A DNA stretch of 64,000 nt from Protaetiibacter larvae. GTDB lineage: Bacteria > Actinomycetota > Actinomycetes > Actinomycetales > Microbacteriaceae. Positions within the stretch are counted from its first letter, which is position 1. Each line of letters opens with the position of its first letter. The position numbers and the translations under genes were made by a program. Below the pieces are notes generated by a model. That model did not search any database. It had not been told where the DNA came from and was given only the letters and a program-made list of their open reading frames with translations. This document shows, piece after piece, positions 53,701 to 63,253 of this stretch. The stretch lies in contig NZ_CP043504.1 in assembly GCF_008365275.1 (NCBI RefSeq), positions 2,046,001 to 2,110,000 on the forward strand. The letters run 5' to 3'.

Positions 53701-53919
53701 TCAGCCGCCGAACAGGGTGACCAGATGGTTTCCGACGATGAGATAGAGCCCGAACGCCACCCCGACGGCGCACAGCACGAACATCAGCACCGAGAGCGGC
53801 CTCCGCCACCGTGCCTCGCCGTCGCCCAGTCGAAGTCCGAACGAGAACAGCGTCACGAGCACACCGGCCGAGAGCAGCGCGGCCGCCACCACGGTGATGA
53901 ACGCCATCCAGTCGATCAT
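53701..53919 (-). CDS. Small two-helix membrane protein after the phosphate transporter gene
   Basis: 72 residues from the ATG at 53919, overlapping the transporter stop (ATGA). Two membrane helices (about 5-27 and 45-65) with a short charged loop. Small proteins of this kind are regularly encoded after actinobacterial pit genes, and it may be an accessory subunit; that is inference. No other homology seen. Confidence 0.75.
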   Translation of the reverse strand: MIDWMAFITVVAAALLSAGVLVTLFSFGLRLGDGEARWRRPLSVLMFVLCAVGVAFGLYLIVGNHLVTLFGG

Positions 53920-55058
53920 CGGCGGGCCTTCCTGCGCTTGGGGCGCACGAACACGCCGGGCTCGGGCTGGTGCAGGTTGCGGTGGTCGACGTGGCTGCGG
54001 CGCGCCCACAGGAAGATCGTGAGGATCGCGATCCCCGCGAGCACGACGTCGAGCACGATCCCTGCCACGCCGAGCGAGGCGATGAACGCGGCCGCCGCCC
54101 CCACGAGACCCGCGGCGGGGATCGTGATGAGCCAGCCGAGGCCGATCCGCCCCGCGGTGCGCCAGCGCACCGAGGCGCCCTTGCGGCCGATGCCGGTGCC
54201 GATCACCGACCCCGAAGCCACCTGCGTGGTCGACAGCGGGAAACCGAGATGCGTGGAGGCGAGGATCGTCGCCGTGGTCGCCGACTCCGCCGCGAAACCC
54301 TGCGCGGGCTCCACCTCGGTGATGCCGCGCCCCATGGTGCGGATGATGCGCCAGCCGCCCGAGTACGTGCCGAGCGCGATCGCGGCGGCGCAGGCGGCGA
54401 TCACCCAGAACTCGGGGCCGGTGCCGACGTCCTGGAACCCGGCGGCGATGAGGGTGAGGGTGATGACGCCCATCGTCTTCTGGGCGTCATTGGTGCCGTG
54501 GGCGAGCGAGACGAGGCTCGAGGTGAAGATCTGGCCCTTCTTGAAACCGTCGCGCTCGCGCTTGCGGGTGAGCGCGTAGGCGATCTTCGTCGCCAGGTAG
54601 GCCACGAGCCCCGCCGTCACAGGCGCCAGCACCGCAGGGATGAGGATCTTCGACACGAGCACCGAACCGTCGATCGAGCCGAACCCGGCACCCACCACGG
54701 AGGCGCCGATCAGCCCGCCGAACAGGGCGTGACTCGACGAGGAGGGCAGCCCCAGCAGCCAGGTGACCAGGTTCCAGACGATCGCCCCGATGAGTCCGGC
54801 GAGGATCAGCACAGGCGTGATCTGCACCCCGTCGTCGCCCTCGCGGATGAGGCCGCCCGAGATCGTCCGCGCCACCTCCGTGCTGAGGAACGCGCCGACC
54901 AGGTTGAGCACAGCGGCGATCGCCACCGCGACCTTCGGCTTCAGCGCCCCCGTGGCGATCGGGGTCGCCATCGCGTTGGCCGTGTCATGGAAGCCGTTGG
55001 TGAAATCGAAGAACAAGGCGAGCGCGATGACCAGCGCGACCAGAATCAGGGGGTCCAC
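53916..55058 (-). CDS. pit: PiT-family inorganic phosphate transporter
   Basis: 380 residues from the GTG at 55058, chosen over the TTG at 55067 because GAGGA then sits at proper distance. About ten membrane helices. The twin PiT signatures are present: FDFTNGFHDTANAMATPI near the start and LVSLAHGTNDAQKTMGVI in the second half. It imports phosphate by proton or cation symport at the membrane. Its cytosolic C-terminus is basic. Confidence 0.94.
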   Translation of the reverse strand: MDPLILVALVIALALFFDFTNGFHDTANAMATPIATGALKPKVAVAIAAVLNLVGAFLSTEVARTISGGLIREGDDGVQITPVLILAGLIGAIVWNLVTWLLGLPSSSSHALFGGLIGASVVGAGFGSIDGSVLVSKILIPAVLAPVTAGLVAYLATKIAYALTRKRERDGFKKGQIFTSSLVSLAHGTNDAQKTMGVITLTLIAAGFQDVGTGPEFWVIAACAAAIALGTYSGGWRIIRTMGRGITEVEPAQGFAAESATTATILASTHLGFPLSTTQVASGSVIGTGIGRKGASVRWRTAGRIGLGWLITIPAAGLVGAAAAFIASLGVAGIVLDVVLAGIAILTIFLWARRSHVDHRNLHQPEPGVFVRPKRRKARR

Positions 55059-55163
55059 TGGGGGCAATCCTCACACGTCCTCAAACGACGGGCAACCTGA
55101 GCGTGAACAGCAGGTGAACGGGGGTCGCGGGCCGCGCCCGACGGGTGGTAGACGGATTCGGAA

Positions 55164-55210
55164 CCCCCGAAAGTGGGGAATGTTCTGCCGCATCCGCGCG
55201 CCCCTAGCAT
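55164..55210 (+). promoter_or_regulatory. CCCC/GGGG promoter element upstream of 55250
   Basis: CCCCC at 55164-55168 and GGGG at 55175-55178, followed 25 bases later by CTAGCAT (TAGCAT at 55205-55210) as -10. One of four sites with the same layout in this region. Confidence 0.65.
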
Positions 55211-55249
55211 CCGAGCAAGGGTCGGGAGGATCCGACAGGAGAACAGCAC

Positions 55250-55582
55250 GTGCGATCCAGGCGAGTGCTGGGCACGATCGCCATCGTCGCGATCGTGATC
55301 GCAGCGATCAGCTTCGCCGTGGTCGACGTGTCGACCTCGGCCGCGAGCGGCTGCCTCGAAACCGACGCCCCCTGCACCAAGCACGCCGTGCCGAGCGTCG
55401 CGGTGCTCTTCGCGGTGATCGGCATCGCCGCCCTCGCCGCGAGCGTCATCCCGGCGATCGCCTGGATCGTGAAGTCGGTCTCCGCCCAGCGCGGGGCGCT
55501 GCACACCGACGTCGACTACTCGCGACGCCCGACCGCGCGCGTGCGCGACGAGGATCCCGAGGACGAGGTCACAGCCGGGTGA
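55250..55582 (+). CDS. Small membrane protein of unknown function
   Basis: 110 residues from the GTG at 55250, with AGGAG upstream. Two membrane helices (about 7-28 and 48-72) bracket an outside loop with two cysteines (SGCLETDAPCTKH), so a disulfide is possible. The C-terminal tail is acidic. It overlaps the 3' end of the convergent helicase gene by 14 bases. It carries the same promoter motif as the DUF2510 genes downstream, so it may belong to their regulon. Confidence 0.8.
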   Translation: MRSRRVLGTIAIVAIVIAAISFAVVDVSTSAASGCLETDAPCTKHAVPSVAVLFAVIGIAALAASVIPAIAWIVKSVSAQRGALHTDVDYSRRPTARVRDEDPEDEVTAG

Positions 55583-58112
55583 GGCCCGCCACACGGAGCA
55601 CGGCCGCGCCGTCCTCCCGTGACGCCGCGAGGTCGACGACCGCGTCGATCCCCCAGTCGTGGTCGCCCGCCGGGTCGTCGATCACCTGACGGACCTCCCA
55701 GCGGTCGGGATGCTCGCGGATCGCGATCCGTGCGGCGCTGCGGGCGTCGGGCCCCGTGCGGATCTCGTCGTGCTCGTCGAAGTAGGCGTCGAGGGCGTCC
55801 GGCCATCCGGCATCGGGATCCAGCGCGACCAGCTCGTCGTCGCGCTGGAGCGCCGCGAGCTGCACGCGTCGCCACAATGCGTTGCGCACGAGCACCACGA
55901 ACGCCCGTCGGTTGGCGACCACGTCCGGCGGCGGCGCGACCGCCGTCTCCGTCGGAGCGCCCGAGACCTGCGCTGCGCCGACGACCCCGTCCGCGGTCAA
56001 CGCGCTCCACTCGTCCAGCAGGCTCGAATCGACCTGCCGCACGAGCTCGCCCAGCCATTCCAGCAGGTCGCGCAGCTCCTCGGTCTTCGCCTCATCCGGG
56101 ATCGTCTGCCGTGCCGCCCGATAGGCGTCGCTCAGGTAGCGCAGCACGAGCCCCTCGCTTCGGCCCAGCTGGTAGAAGGAGACGTACTCGGCGAAGGTCA
56201 TCGCGCGCTCGAACAGATCCCGGACGACCGACTTCGGCCTCAGCTCGAAGTCGCGGATCCACGGCTGGCTCGACGCGAAGACCTCGTACTGCTGGGTCAG
56301 CAACGCCTCGAGCGGCTTCGGCCAGCCGACCTCCTCGAGCAGCTCCATGCGCTCCTCGTACTCGATGCCCTCGGCCTTCATCGCGGCGACCGCCTCGCCC
56401 CGCGCCCGGAACTCCTGCTGCGCGAGGATCGCCCGCGGATCGTCGAGCGTCGCCTCGATCACGCTCACCGCGTCGAGCGCGTAGCCGTCCGCGTCACGGT
56501 CGAGCAGCTCGAGCGCCGCGAGCGCGAACGGCGACAGCGGCTGGTTGAGGGCGAAGTCCTGCTGCAACTCGACCGTGACCCGCACCCGCGCCGTGCCGTC
56601 GAACCCGCCGCCGTGCTGCTCCAGCACCCCCGCCACGCGCAGCGTGCGGTACAGCGCGATCGCCCGGCGGGTGAGCGCCGCACGGCGCGCGGGCGACTCG
56701 TGGTTGTCCTGGACGAGCGAACGCACGAGCCGGAAGGCGCTCCCGGCCTCCTCGGCCGGCGCGTCGGCCCCCGGGCGCGAACTCAGCTGCAGCAGCATCG
56801 CCGCGGTCACCCGCAGCGAACTCGTGAGCATCTCGGGCTCGGCGGCGATGAGCCTCTCGAAGCTCGCCGGACCCCAGTTCACGAAGCCGTCGGGGGCGCG
56901 CTTCTTGACGATCCTGCGCTTCGCCTTCGGGTCGTCGCCCGCCTTCGCCGCGGCGCGCGCATTGTCGACCTCGTGCTCGGGTGCGAGCGCAACGACCTCG
57001 CCGGCCGTGTCGAAACCGGCACGGCCCGCGCGCCCCGCCACCTGGTGGAACTCGCGCGCGGTCAGCTGCCGCATCCGGGCGCCGTCGAACTTCGTCAGCC
57101 CCGTCAGCAGCACCGTGCGGATCGGGACGTTGATGCCCACCCCGAGCGTGTCGGTGCCGCAGATCACCCGCAGCAGCCCCTGCTGGGCGAGCTGCTCCAC
57201 GAGGCGGCGGTAGCGCGGCAGCATGCCCGCGTGGTGCACGCCGATGCCGGCCCGCACGAGTCGGCTGAGGGTCTGCCCGAAGCCCGTCGAGAACCGGAAC
57301 GCGCCGATCGCCTCGGCGATGGCGTCCCGCTGCTCCCTGCTGGCCACGCGGATGCTCGCGAGCGCCTGCGCGCGCTCGACCGCAGCCGCCTGCGAGAAAT
57401 GCACGATGTACACGGGCGCGAGACCCGCCGCGAGCAGCTCCTCGACCGTCTCCTGAACGGTCGCGACCGCGTAGCGGTAGTGCAGCAGAACGGGACGCTC
57501 GACCCCCGTCACGCGCGCCACCTCGCGACCCGAACGCCGCTCCAGATCCGCGCTGATCGCCGACACGTCGCCGAGCGTCGCCGACATGAGCACGAACCGC
57601 GCGCGCGGGAGCATGAGCAACGGCACCTGCCAGGCCCACCCGCGCTCGGCGTCCGCATAGAAGTGGAACTCGTCCATGACGACCGAGTCGACCGCGGCCG
57701 CCTCACCCTGCCGCAGGGCGATGTTCGCGAGGATCTCCGCGGTGCAGCACACGATCGGCGCGTCGGGGTTGACGCTCGAATCGCCCGTCACCATCCCCAC
57801 GTTCTCCGCGCCGAACAGGTGCACGAGGTCGAAGAACTTCTCGCTCACGAGCGCCTTGAGCGGCGCCGTGTAGTACGAGCGCCTGCCCTGCGCGAGTGCG
57901 ATGGCGTGCGCGGCGACCGCCACGAGCGACTTGCCGGTGCCGGTCGGGGTGCTCAGCACCAGGTGGCGATCGAGCACCAGCTCGAGCACCGCCTCCTCCT
58001 GGGCGGGGTACAGCGGAAGCCCGCGGGAGCGGCTCCACGCGTCGAAGCCGAGCAGGAACTCGTCCGGATCCCAGGGCCGCGGAAGCGCGGAGACGAGGTC
58101 GAGGGACGGCAC
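55569..58112 (-). CDS. Ski2-like DEAD/DEAH helicase with DUF3516 C-terminus
   Basis: 847 residues from the GTG at 58112. Walker A STPTGTGKS, DEFH-type box in SVVMDEFHFY, SAT motif (LMSATLGD), and HQVAGRAGRAGFD (motif VI) are complete. The long C-terminal half (from about residue 480) is the DUF3516 region of actinobacterial helicases of the HelY type. It probably unwinds RNA or structured nucleic acids. The upstream in-frame extension is a shadow. Convergent overlap with the small membrane gene. Confidence 0.93.
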   Translation of the reverse strand: MPSLDLVSALPRPWDPDEFLLGFDAWSRSRGLPLYPAQEEAVLELVLDRHLVLSTPTGTGKSLVAVAAHAIALAQGRRSYYTAPLKALVSEKFFDLVHLFGAENVGMVTGDSSVNPDAPIVCCTAEILANIALRQGEAAAVDSVVMDEFHFYADAERGWAWQVPLLMLPRARFVLMSATLGDVSAISADLERRSGREVARVTGVERPVLLHYRYAVATVQETVEELLAAGLAPVYIVHFSQAAAVERAQALASIRVASREQRDAIAEAIGAFRFSTGFGQTLSRLVRAGIGVHHAGMLPRYRRLVEQLAQQGLLRVICGTDTLGVGINVPIRTVLLTGLTKFDGARMRQLTAREFHQVAGRAGRAGFDTAGEVVALAPEHEVDNARAAAKAGDDPKAKRRIVKKRAPDGFVNWGPASFERLIAAEPEMLTSSLRVTAAMLLQLSSRPGADAPAEEAGSAFRLVRSLVQDNHESPARRAALTRRAIALYRTLRVAGVLEQHGGGFDGTARVRVTVELQQDFALNQPLSPFALAALELLDRDADGYALDAVSVIEATLDDPRAILAQQEFRARGEAVAAMKAEGIEYEERMELLEEVGWPKPLEALLTQQYEVFASSQPWIRDFELRPKSVVRDLFERAMTFAEYVSFYQLGRSEGLVLRYLSDAYRAARQTIPDEAKTEELRDLLEWLGELVRQVDSSLLDEWSALTADGVVGAAQVSGAPTETAVAPPPDVVANRRAFVVLVRNALWRRVQLAALQRDDELVALDPDAGWPDALDAYFDEHDEIRTGPDARSAARIAIREHPDRWEVRQVIDDPAGDHDWGIDAVVDLAASREDGAAVLRVAGLTRL

Positions 58113-58297
58113 GCACCGAGTCTGCCAGGCCCGAACCTCGAGGGGACGTCCCCCGGTCGTACCCCCAGGCTTGGGGGGAGCCCGATGTCTATCGCCGCGT
58201 GGGAGCCCGCCCATATCATGCTCTCGGAACGAGACGTTCCTGCAGGGGGATGCGAAACGTGGCATCGCCGTGCGGAACGCAGTGAGGAAGGTATCTC
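58113..58297. promoter_or_regulatory. Divergent region between helicase and first DUF2510 gene
   Basis: Contains CCCCCAGGCTTGGGGGG (58164-58180), a CCCC/GGGG dyad, but the nearest -10 (TATCAT at 58214-58219) is ten bases further than in the four canonical sites. GGAAC-N5-GTTCC lies at about 58227-58241. AGGAAGG is the ribosome site of the gene at 58298. Confidence 0.45.
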
Positions 58298-59542
58298 ATG
58301 GCGGAAGAGGAAGGCCATGTGCCGGCCGGGTGGTACCCGGACCCGCTCGGGCTTCCCCAGCTGCGCTGGTGGGACAACCACGCGTGGACAGAGCACACCT
58401 CGGATGCACGTCAGCCGATGGTCGCGCAGGAGACGGTCACCGCGAAGCTCGCCTACGCGGACGATGACGAGTTCCTGACCCGCGACGTCCGCGAGGAGCT
58501 GCACACCGACGTCGACACCGGGCAACCGGCCGCCGACGTGGCGTTCGCCGCCGCCGACCCGGTGCTCTCGCTGGAGGCCGCGCCTGCCGCGCAGTCGCGC
58601 GCCGTCGACGAGGTGTCGCCCGGAGCACGCTTCGCACAGGAGCACGCGATCGAGGATGCGCCGCAGAGCGCCCCGTTCCTGCTCGAGACGAGCTACGACG
58701 ACCTGCTCGGCGTGCCGATCAACCCGGCCGAGGCGCAGCAGCCCCTCCCGCGGCAGACCTTCGACCACGCCCACGCCTTCACCGTCGACCCGAACGCCGC
58801 CGCCGGCGCGGGCACCTTCACGACGACCAACTTCGACGCGAGCTCCTTCGGCAACTACAGCTACACGCCGCCGATCGTCACCGAGCAGTCGATGGCGCAG
58901 CCGCTCACGCGTCGCGCGATCATCGCCGAGAACGGCCTGTCGATCAACACCGGTCCGGTGTGGATCATCGCGATCATGCCGCTCATCATGCTCGTGCTCT
59001 CGCTGCTGTTCCTGCTCGCCGGTCAGGCCGGCCGCGACTCGACGCTCTTCGCGGGCATCATCCTGGGCGGCTCGTACCTCGCCACGGTCGTGCTCGCGGT
59101 CATCGACCGCGCGATGCTCAACCGCATGGGCCACACCCGCACGGCGAACTGGGACTGGGCGTTCCTCGGAGCACCGGTCTACCTGATCGCGCGCATGGCC
59201 AACGTGGTGCGCGAGACCGGACGCGGCCTGCGTCCGTTCCTCACCTGGTCCGCCCTCACGATCGTGCTCATCGGTGCGGCCGTCGCCGTGCCGGGCATCG
59301 TCATGGCGCTCGCGCCGGGGGTGTTCTCGGAGGAGGCCGAGCAGTCGATCACCGAGGACGCCCGCATCCTGGGCGCCAACCTCCGTGCCGAGTGCCCCGA
59401 GGTGCCGCCGCTGCTCATCGGAGGCACCATGACCTGCACCGCCTCGACCTCCGAGAAGGAGTCGCAGGTGGAGGTCGTGCTGCAGCGCCAGAACGGCTGG
59501 ATCGACTGGCGCGTCAACGACTGGGGCTACTTCGGCAACTGA
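58298..59542 (+). CDS. DUF2510 membrane protein (long)
   Basis: 414 residues. The N-terminal DUF2510 domain GWYPDPLGLPQLRWWDNHAWTEHT-type (about 8-33) holds the invariant WYPDP, WW and WT. A disordered acidic segment with Ala/Pro follows (about 40-205). Four membrane helices (about 225-350) and a C-terminal extracytoplasmic domain of 65 residues with a Cys pair (CPEVPPLLIGGTMTC) follow. DUF2510 is a short cytosolic domain of unknown function common in Actinobacteria. It is paralogous in layout to the next gene. Confidence 0.85.
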   Translation: MAEEEGHVPAGWYPDPLGLPQLRWWDNHAWTEHTSDARQPMVAQETVTAKLAYADDDEFLTRDVREELHTDVDTGQPAADVAFAAADPVLSLEAAPAAQSRAVDEVSPGARFAQEHAIEDAPQSAPFLLETSYDDLLGVPINPAEAQQPLPRQTFDHAHAFTVDPNAAAGAGTFTTTNFDASSFGNYSYTPPIVTEQSMAQPLTRRAIIAENGLSINTGPVWIIAIMPLIMLVLSLLFLLAGQAGRDSTLFAGIILGGSYLATVVLAVIDRAMLNRMGHTRTANWDWAFLGAPVYLIARMANVVRETGRGLRPFLTWSALTIVLIGAAVAVPGIVMALAPGVFSEEAEQSITEDARILGANLRAECPEVPPLLIGGTMTCTASTSEKESQVEVVLQRQNGWIDWRVNDWGYFGN

Positions 59543-59621
59543 TCAGCACCCCGTGCCGCCGACGCGGCGTGACCCCGGTCGATGAGGACCAACCGAACAA
59601 CCCGAAAAGGAGGTGGTCCAC

Positions 59622-60395
59622 ATGACCGACCAGGCAACCCGTGTCGTCCCCGCCGGCTGGTATGAGGACCCCGCAGACGCGGAACAGGTGCGCTGGTGGA
59701 ACGGCATCGCCTGGACCGACCACACCCAGCCCAAGCCCACCTCGGCGGCCGACGCCGAGACCGCCGAGCTCGAGAAGCGCTACAGCGAGTCCGGCGCGCC
59801 GCCCGTGCGCGTGCGCGTGCGGAACGTGTCGACGTCGACGACCTCGTCGTGGCTCGTGGCCTTCACGCCGATCCTCTTCGCCCTCGCGGCGGTCGTGGCG
59901 ATCATCGTGCCGTTCTACTCGACGCTCGGCTCCGAGCTCTGGGCGCTGCTGCTCGTGCCGTATCTGCTGAGCGTGCTGTGCGCCTTCCTCGACGTGCGTC
60001 GGCTCAAGCGCTGGGGGCTCAAGCCGCCGGCCGCCATCTGGGCGCTGCTCGGCCCGCTCTACCTGGTGGTGCGCAAGTTCACGGTGGCCGGCTGGGGTCA
60101 GCTGGTGGCGCTCGTGGTGCTGCTCGTGGGTCTGGGGGGCGTGGGCTTCGCGGTGAGCTCGACGGAGCTCGGCAAGCCGATCACGCTCGCGCTCACCGTG
60201 CAGAGCACGATTCGGAGCGAACTCGTCGGCAGCGGCGAGGCCCTGGATGTGGCGTGCCCGCCGATCGCCGACAGCACGGCTGTCGGCACCGTCTACACCT
60301 GCGATGTGACGCTCGCGACACACGCCCACAAGCAGCTGCTCGTGAGCATCGACTCCGACAAGGGCGACTTCAGCTACACCTATTCGCTCAAGTGA
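59622..60395 (+). CDS. DUF2510 membrane protein (short)
   Basis: 257 residues from the ATG at 59622, chosen because AGGAGG lies eight bases upstream (an in-frame GTG at 59613 overlaps that site). DUF2510 is at residues about 9-34 (GWYEDPADAEQVRWWNGIAW), then a short linker, four membrane helices (about 75-180), and an outside C-terminal domain with two cysteines (VACPPIADSTAVGTVYTCDV). The Cys pair and domain resemble those of the preceding protein, so these are likely tandem paralogues. Terminator hairpin follows. Confidence 0.85.
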   Translation: MTDQATRVVPAGWYEDPADAEQVRWWNGIAWTDHTQPKPTSAADAETAELEKRYSESGAPPVRVRVRNVSTSTTSSWLVAFTPILFALAAVVAIIVPFYSTLGSELWALLLVPYLLSVLCAFLDVRRLKRWGLKPPAAIWALLGPLYLVVRKFTVAGWGQLVALVVLLVGLGGVGFAVSSTELGKPITLALTVQSTIRSELVGSGEALDVACPPIADSTAVGTVYTCDVTLATHAHKQLLVSIDSDKGDFSYTYSLK

Positions 60396-60418
60396 GCTCG
60401 GTCCCGTTCGACGGGATA

Positions 60419-60455
60419 CGACGACGCCCACGGCCCGACGCCGTGGGCGTCGTCG
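60419..60455 (+). terminator. Perfect 16-bp hairpin terminator
   Basis: CGACGACGCCCACGGC (60419-60434) and GCCGTGGGCGTCGTCG (60440-60455) are exact reverse complements with a 5-base loop, 24 bases past the stop of the gene ending at 60395. No T-run. Confidence 0.85.
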
Positions 60456-60498
60456 TGTGCGCGGCGTGACCCGGGTCGTCTACCCCATATCCGGGGCT

Positions 60499-60543
60499 CC
60501 CCCCTAGTGGGGCTCCTCTCGCGAGATATGCCGTCCCTAGAAT
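60499..60543 (+). promoter_or_regulatory. CCCC/GGGG promoter element upstream of 60593
   Basis: CCCCCC-TAGT-GGGG (60499-60512), 24 bases, then CTAGAAT with TAGAAT as -10 at 60538-60543. A further CCCC-N6-GGGG lies just upstream (60483-60496). Confidence 0.65.
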
Positions 60544-60592
60544 CCTTCCAAGCAGCCAATGGGGAGGCTGCCACTCAAGGGGGAGGGAACTC

Positions 60593-61462
60593 GTGACTCT
60601 CAGCGCCGCCGCACCGGTAGCTGCCTGGTACCCGGATCCCACCGACGCGGATTCGCTTCGGTGGTGGGACGGACTCGGTTGGACTTCGCACACGCGTCCG
60701 CGCCCTGCTCAGGCGCCGACGAGCCTGCCGATGCCGGATCCCGCGACCGCGTACATCCCGCAGGCTCCGCCGACCGAGGCGCCGGTCGCCGTTGCACCGG
60801 CAACCGTGCCCACACCGCCCGTCGAGGTCACCGCGCCCGAGCCGGCCCAGCTGGCGGCCGCCCTGGCCGCCGCACCGGCCCCCGCCGCCGGAACCGCCGG
60901 GATCGCCGCGGTCCCGCCGCCGCCCGTTGCGGCCGCCCCTGCCGCTCCCGCCGCAGAGTTCGCCGCTGCACCGGCCGCGCCCACGATCGATGAGAGCCAG
61001 TCGGTGGCTGCCGCACGCGCCGCCTTCGCCGCGGCCCAGGCCGAGAAGGCGGCTGCGGCCGCCGCTGCAGCCGCCGCAGCCGCCGCGGAGGCCGCAGCGG
61101 GCGTCACCGCCGCTGCACCGGCCGTGGCGACCCCCGAGCCCGCACCCGTGACCGCCCCGCCGCCCACGGCACCCGCGGTCGCCGGAGACGCACCGTTCAC
61201 CTCGGTGGCGCAGGCCCGTGCGGCGTTCGCCGCCAAGAACGCCGCCAAGACTGCGGGGATCCCCATCGTGGAGCAGCCTGTCGAGGAGGCGGCACCCGCC
61301 GTCGCCGCGGGGCTCTCGACGAACGACGAGGGGCGCCCGGTCTCGGTCGCCGCCGCACGCGCCGCCGCGGCCAAGGCGAAGGCGGCCGCCAGCGAGGCGG
61401 CCCCGGCCGACCAGCAGGTCGACGAGCAGGGCCGCAAGTGGCACCTGCCCAAGTTCGGGTGA
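60593..61462 (+). CDS. DUF2510 protein with Ala/Pro-rich low-complexity body
   Basis: 289 residues from the GTG at 60593 (GGGGGAGGG upstream). DUF2510 is at about 10-33 (AAWYPDPTDADSLRWWDGLGW). The rest is almost entirely Ala, Pro, Val and Glu, with three spaced copies of a short ARAAFAA-type helix (QSVAAARAAFAAAQAEKAA, SVAQARAAFAAKNAAKTA, SVAAARAAAAKAKAAA). No membrane helix or signal peptide, so it is cytosolic. The repeated helices could mediate interaction or self-assembly. Function unknown. Confidence 0.8.
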   Translation: MTLSAAAPVAAWYPDPTDADSLRWWDGLGWTSHTRPRPAQAPTSLPMPDPATAYIPQAPPTEAPVAVAPATVPTPPVEVTAPEPAQLAAALAAAPAPAAGTAGIAAVPPPPVAAAPAAPAAEFAAAPAAPTIDESQSVAAARAAFAAAQAEKAAAAAAAAAAAAAEAAAGVTAAAPAVATPEPAPVTAPPPTAPAVAGDAPFTSVAQARAAFAAKNAAKTAGIPIVEQPVEEAAPAVAAGLSTNDEGRPVSVAAARAAAAKAKAAASEAAPADQQVDEQGRKWHLPKFG

Positions 61463-61480
61463 ACCCAGGCAGGATCATCA

Positions 61481-61523
61481 CCCGAACGGGGGACTGAGCC
61501 GGCTCCCGGTCGACGCCTAGGCT
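61481..61523 (+). promoter_or_regulatory. CCCC/GGGG promoter element upstream of 61560
   Basis: CCCGAACGGGGG (61481-61492), 24 bases, then CTAGGCT with TAGGCT as -10 at 61518-61523. The left half is CCC plus G rather than CCCC. Confidence 0.6.
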
Positions 61524-61559
61524 CGACTTACGACGGACACACCAGTGGGGGCTCTGAAC

Positions 61560-63245
61560 GTGTCGGACACGACCTTCGTGTCGCCTCGGGCGGCATGGTA
61601 TCCAGATCCCAGCGATGCGAACATGCAGCGCTGGTGGGATGGTCGCGCCTGGACGCCCTACACGACCCCGATCCCTCCGCCGCCGCCCATGGCGGCACCC
61701 GCGATGCCGGTGCCCGTCATGCCGCCGCCGCAGCAGCAGGCGCCGCAGCAGCAGGCGCCGCAGCAGCCGGCCGCTCCGCAGCAGTACGTCGCACCTCAGC
61801 AGCCCGCGGCGCAGCAGCAGTACGTCGCCCCGCAGCAACCGGTGGCCCCACAGCACGTCGCCGCGTCGCAGGCCGTCGCCTCGCAGGTGCCGCAGTACGC
61901 GCAGCAGCAGGACCCGGCTTTCGCCTCGCAGGCGCCGCACTTCGCACCGCAGCCGGCCGCCCCCCAGGCACCGCAGCAGCTGTATCCCGCACAGCAGCCC
62001 GCGACTCAGCAGCCCGCGACTCAACAGCCCGTGCAGCAGCAGCCCGCACCTCAGCAGCAGCCCGTGCAGCAAGCTGCAGAGCCCGCGTCGTATGCCCCCG
62101 TTTCGGCCGCGCCGCAGTACCTTCCGCAGCCCGCACCTCAGCAGCCCGCACCTCAGCAGCCGGTCGCTCAGCAGCCCATCGCTCAGCAGCCCATCACCCA
62201 GCAGCCGGCCGCTCAGCAGACCGCCGCCCCGCAGCAGGCGCCCGCGGCGCCTCAGCAGTACGCCACGGCCCAGCCCGTCGCGGCAGCGCCGCAGCCCATC
62301 GCCCCGCAACCGGCGGCTCCCCACCCGGTGGCTCCGCAGGCATCGGCGGCGCCCGCCTACCTCGCCCAGCCCGCCCCGACGGCGGGCTCGCAGGTCACGG
62401 GCGTCCCGACCGCTCCCGAGGCCCCGCGCCCCGCGGCCACCCCCCAGATCCCCGCTGTGCCGCCGCAGCTGCTCGCGCAACAGCAGGCACCTCGGGCGGC
62501 CGACCAGCAGCACCCGGCACCCGGCTACGGCTCGACTCCCGGCTACCCGCCGACGGCAGCACGACCGCTCGCGCCCCCCGCTTCGGTCGCGCCCGCGCCC
62601 GTTCAGATGCCCGCACAGGCGCCTCCGCAGCCGGCACCCGCCTACCTCGGTGCACCCGCACCCGCGCCCGCCGTCGCCCCGCAGCCGACGAACGATCCCG
62701 GACCCCAGCGGGTGGCGCCTCCCGGAGCCGGAACCTCCGCGTACGCGAGCGCACAGCCACCCTCCGCGTACTTCTCCGCCCCCGCACCCGCGGCGCCGTC
62801 GCTCGCGATCGAGGCGGGGCCGTCGGCGACGACGACCACCTCGTCGATTCCGGGGTTCACCCCGGCACCCACCGTCCTCGCGCTCCCGGCTCTGCTGGGT
62901 GGAGCGCCCACAAACGCTGCGGCACCGTCTGCGCCGGCCCCCACGCCGGCCCCCGACGCGCCTCACCCCACGACGGCGCCTTCGGCGACGGTGTCTTCGG
63001 TGTCGCAGCCCTCCCCCGGATACCCCGGATACCCCGGATCGGGAGGTCCCGCGGTCGCCCCGCATGCGGCCGTCGACTCGGCAGCGCCCACCACAGGGCC
63101 GCAGCCGGTGCCGATGCCGACCGACTCGGGCCCTCTCGGTCCGGCTCCCGCAACGGCACTCGCCCTGCCCCAGCTGCCCGATCGCTCGCGAGAGCTCGCG
63201 CCCGACACCCGCGGCGACCTGGGCGCACCCCTTCACCGGCTCTGA
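61560..63245 (+). CDS. DUF2510 protein with long Pro/Gln/Ala-rich low-complexity region
   Basis: 561 residues from the GTG at 61560 (GGGGG upstream); the GTG at 61545 would add five residues. DUF2510 is at about 9-32 (AAWYPDPSDANMQRWWDGRAW). About 500 residues of PQQ, APQQP and QQPA repeats follow with tyrosines spaced throughout, ending in a less repetitive tail (VLALPALLGGAPT). No membrane helix. Composition with many Gln, Pro and Tyr resembles phase-separating or scaffold proteins, but this is inference. DNA repeats CAGCAGC favour length variation. Confidence 0.8.
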   Translation: MSDTTFVSPRAAWYPDPSDANMQRWWDGRAWTPYTTPIPPPPPMAAPAMPVPVMPPPQQQAPQQQAPQQPAAPQQYVAPQQPAAQQQYVAPQQPVAPQHVAASQAVASQVPQYAQQQDPAFASQAPHFAPQPAAPQAPQQLYPAQQPATQQPATQQPVQQQPAPQQQPVQQAAEPASYAPVSAAPQYLPQPAPQQPAPQQPVAQQPIAQQPITQQPAAQQTAAPQQAPAAPQQYATAQPVAAAPQPIAPQPAAPHPVAPQASAAPAYLAQPAPTAGSQVTGVPTAPEAPRPAATPQIPAVPPQLLAQQQAPRAADQQHPAPGYGSTPGYPPTAARPLAPPASVAPAPVQMPAQAPPQPAPAYLGAPAPAPAVAPQPTNDPGPQRVAPPGAGTSAYASAQPPSAYFSAPAPAAPSLAIEAGPSATTTTSSIPGFTPAPTVLALPALLGGAPTNAAAPSAPAPTPAPDAPHPTTAPSATVSSVSQPSPGYPGYPGSGGPAVAPHAAVDSAAPTTGPQPVPMPTDSGPLGPAPATALALPQLPDRSRELAPDTRGDLGAPLHRL

Positions 63246-63253
63246 CGACCGCT

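Noticed and set aside
58164-58219. Fifth member of the CCCC/GGGG promoter group, before 58298
   Set aside because: The dyad is present, but the nearest TANNNT lies 35 bases away and not 24-25, so I did not count it.
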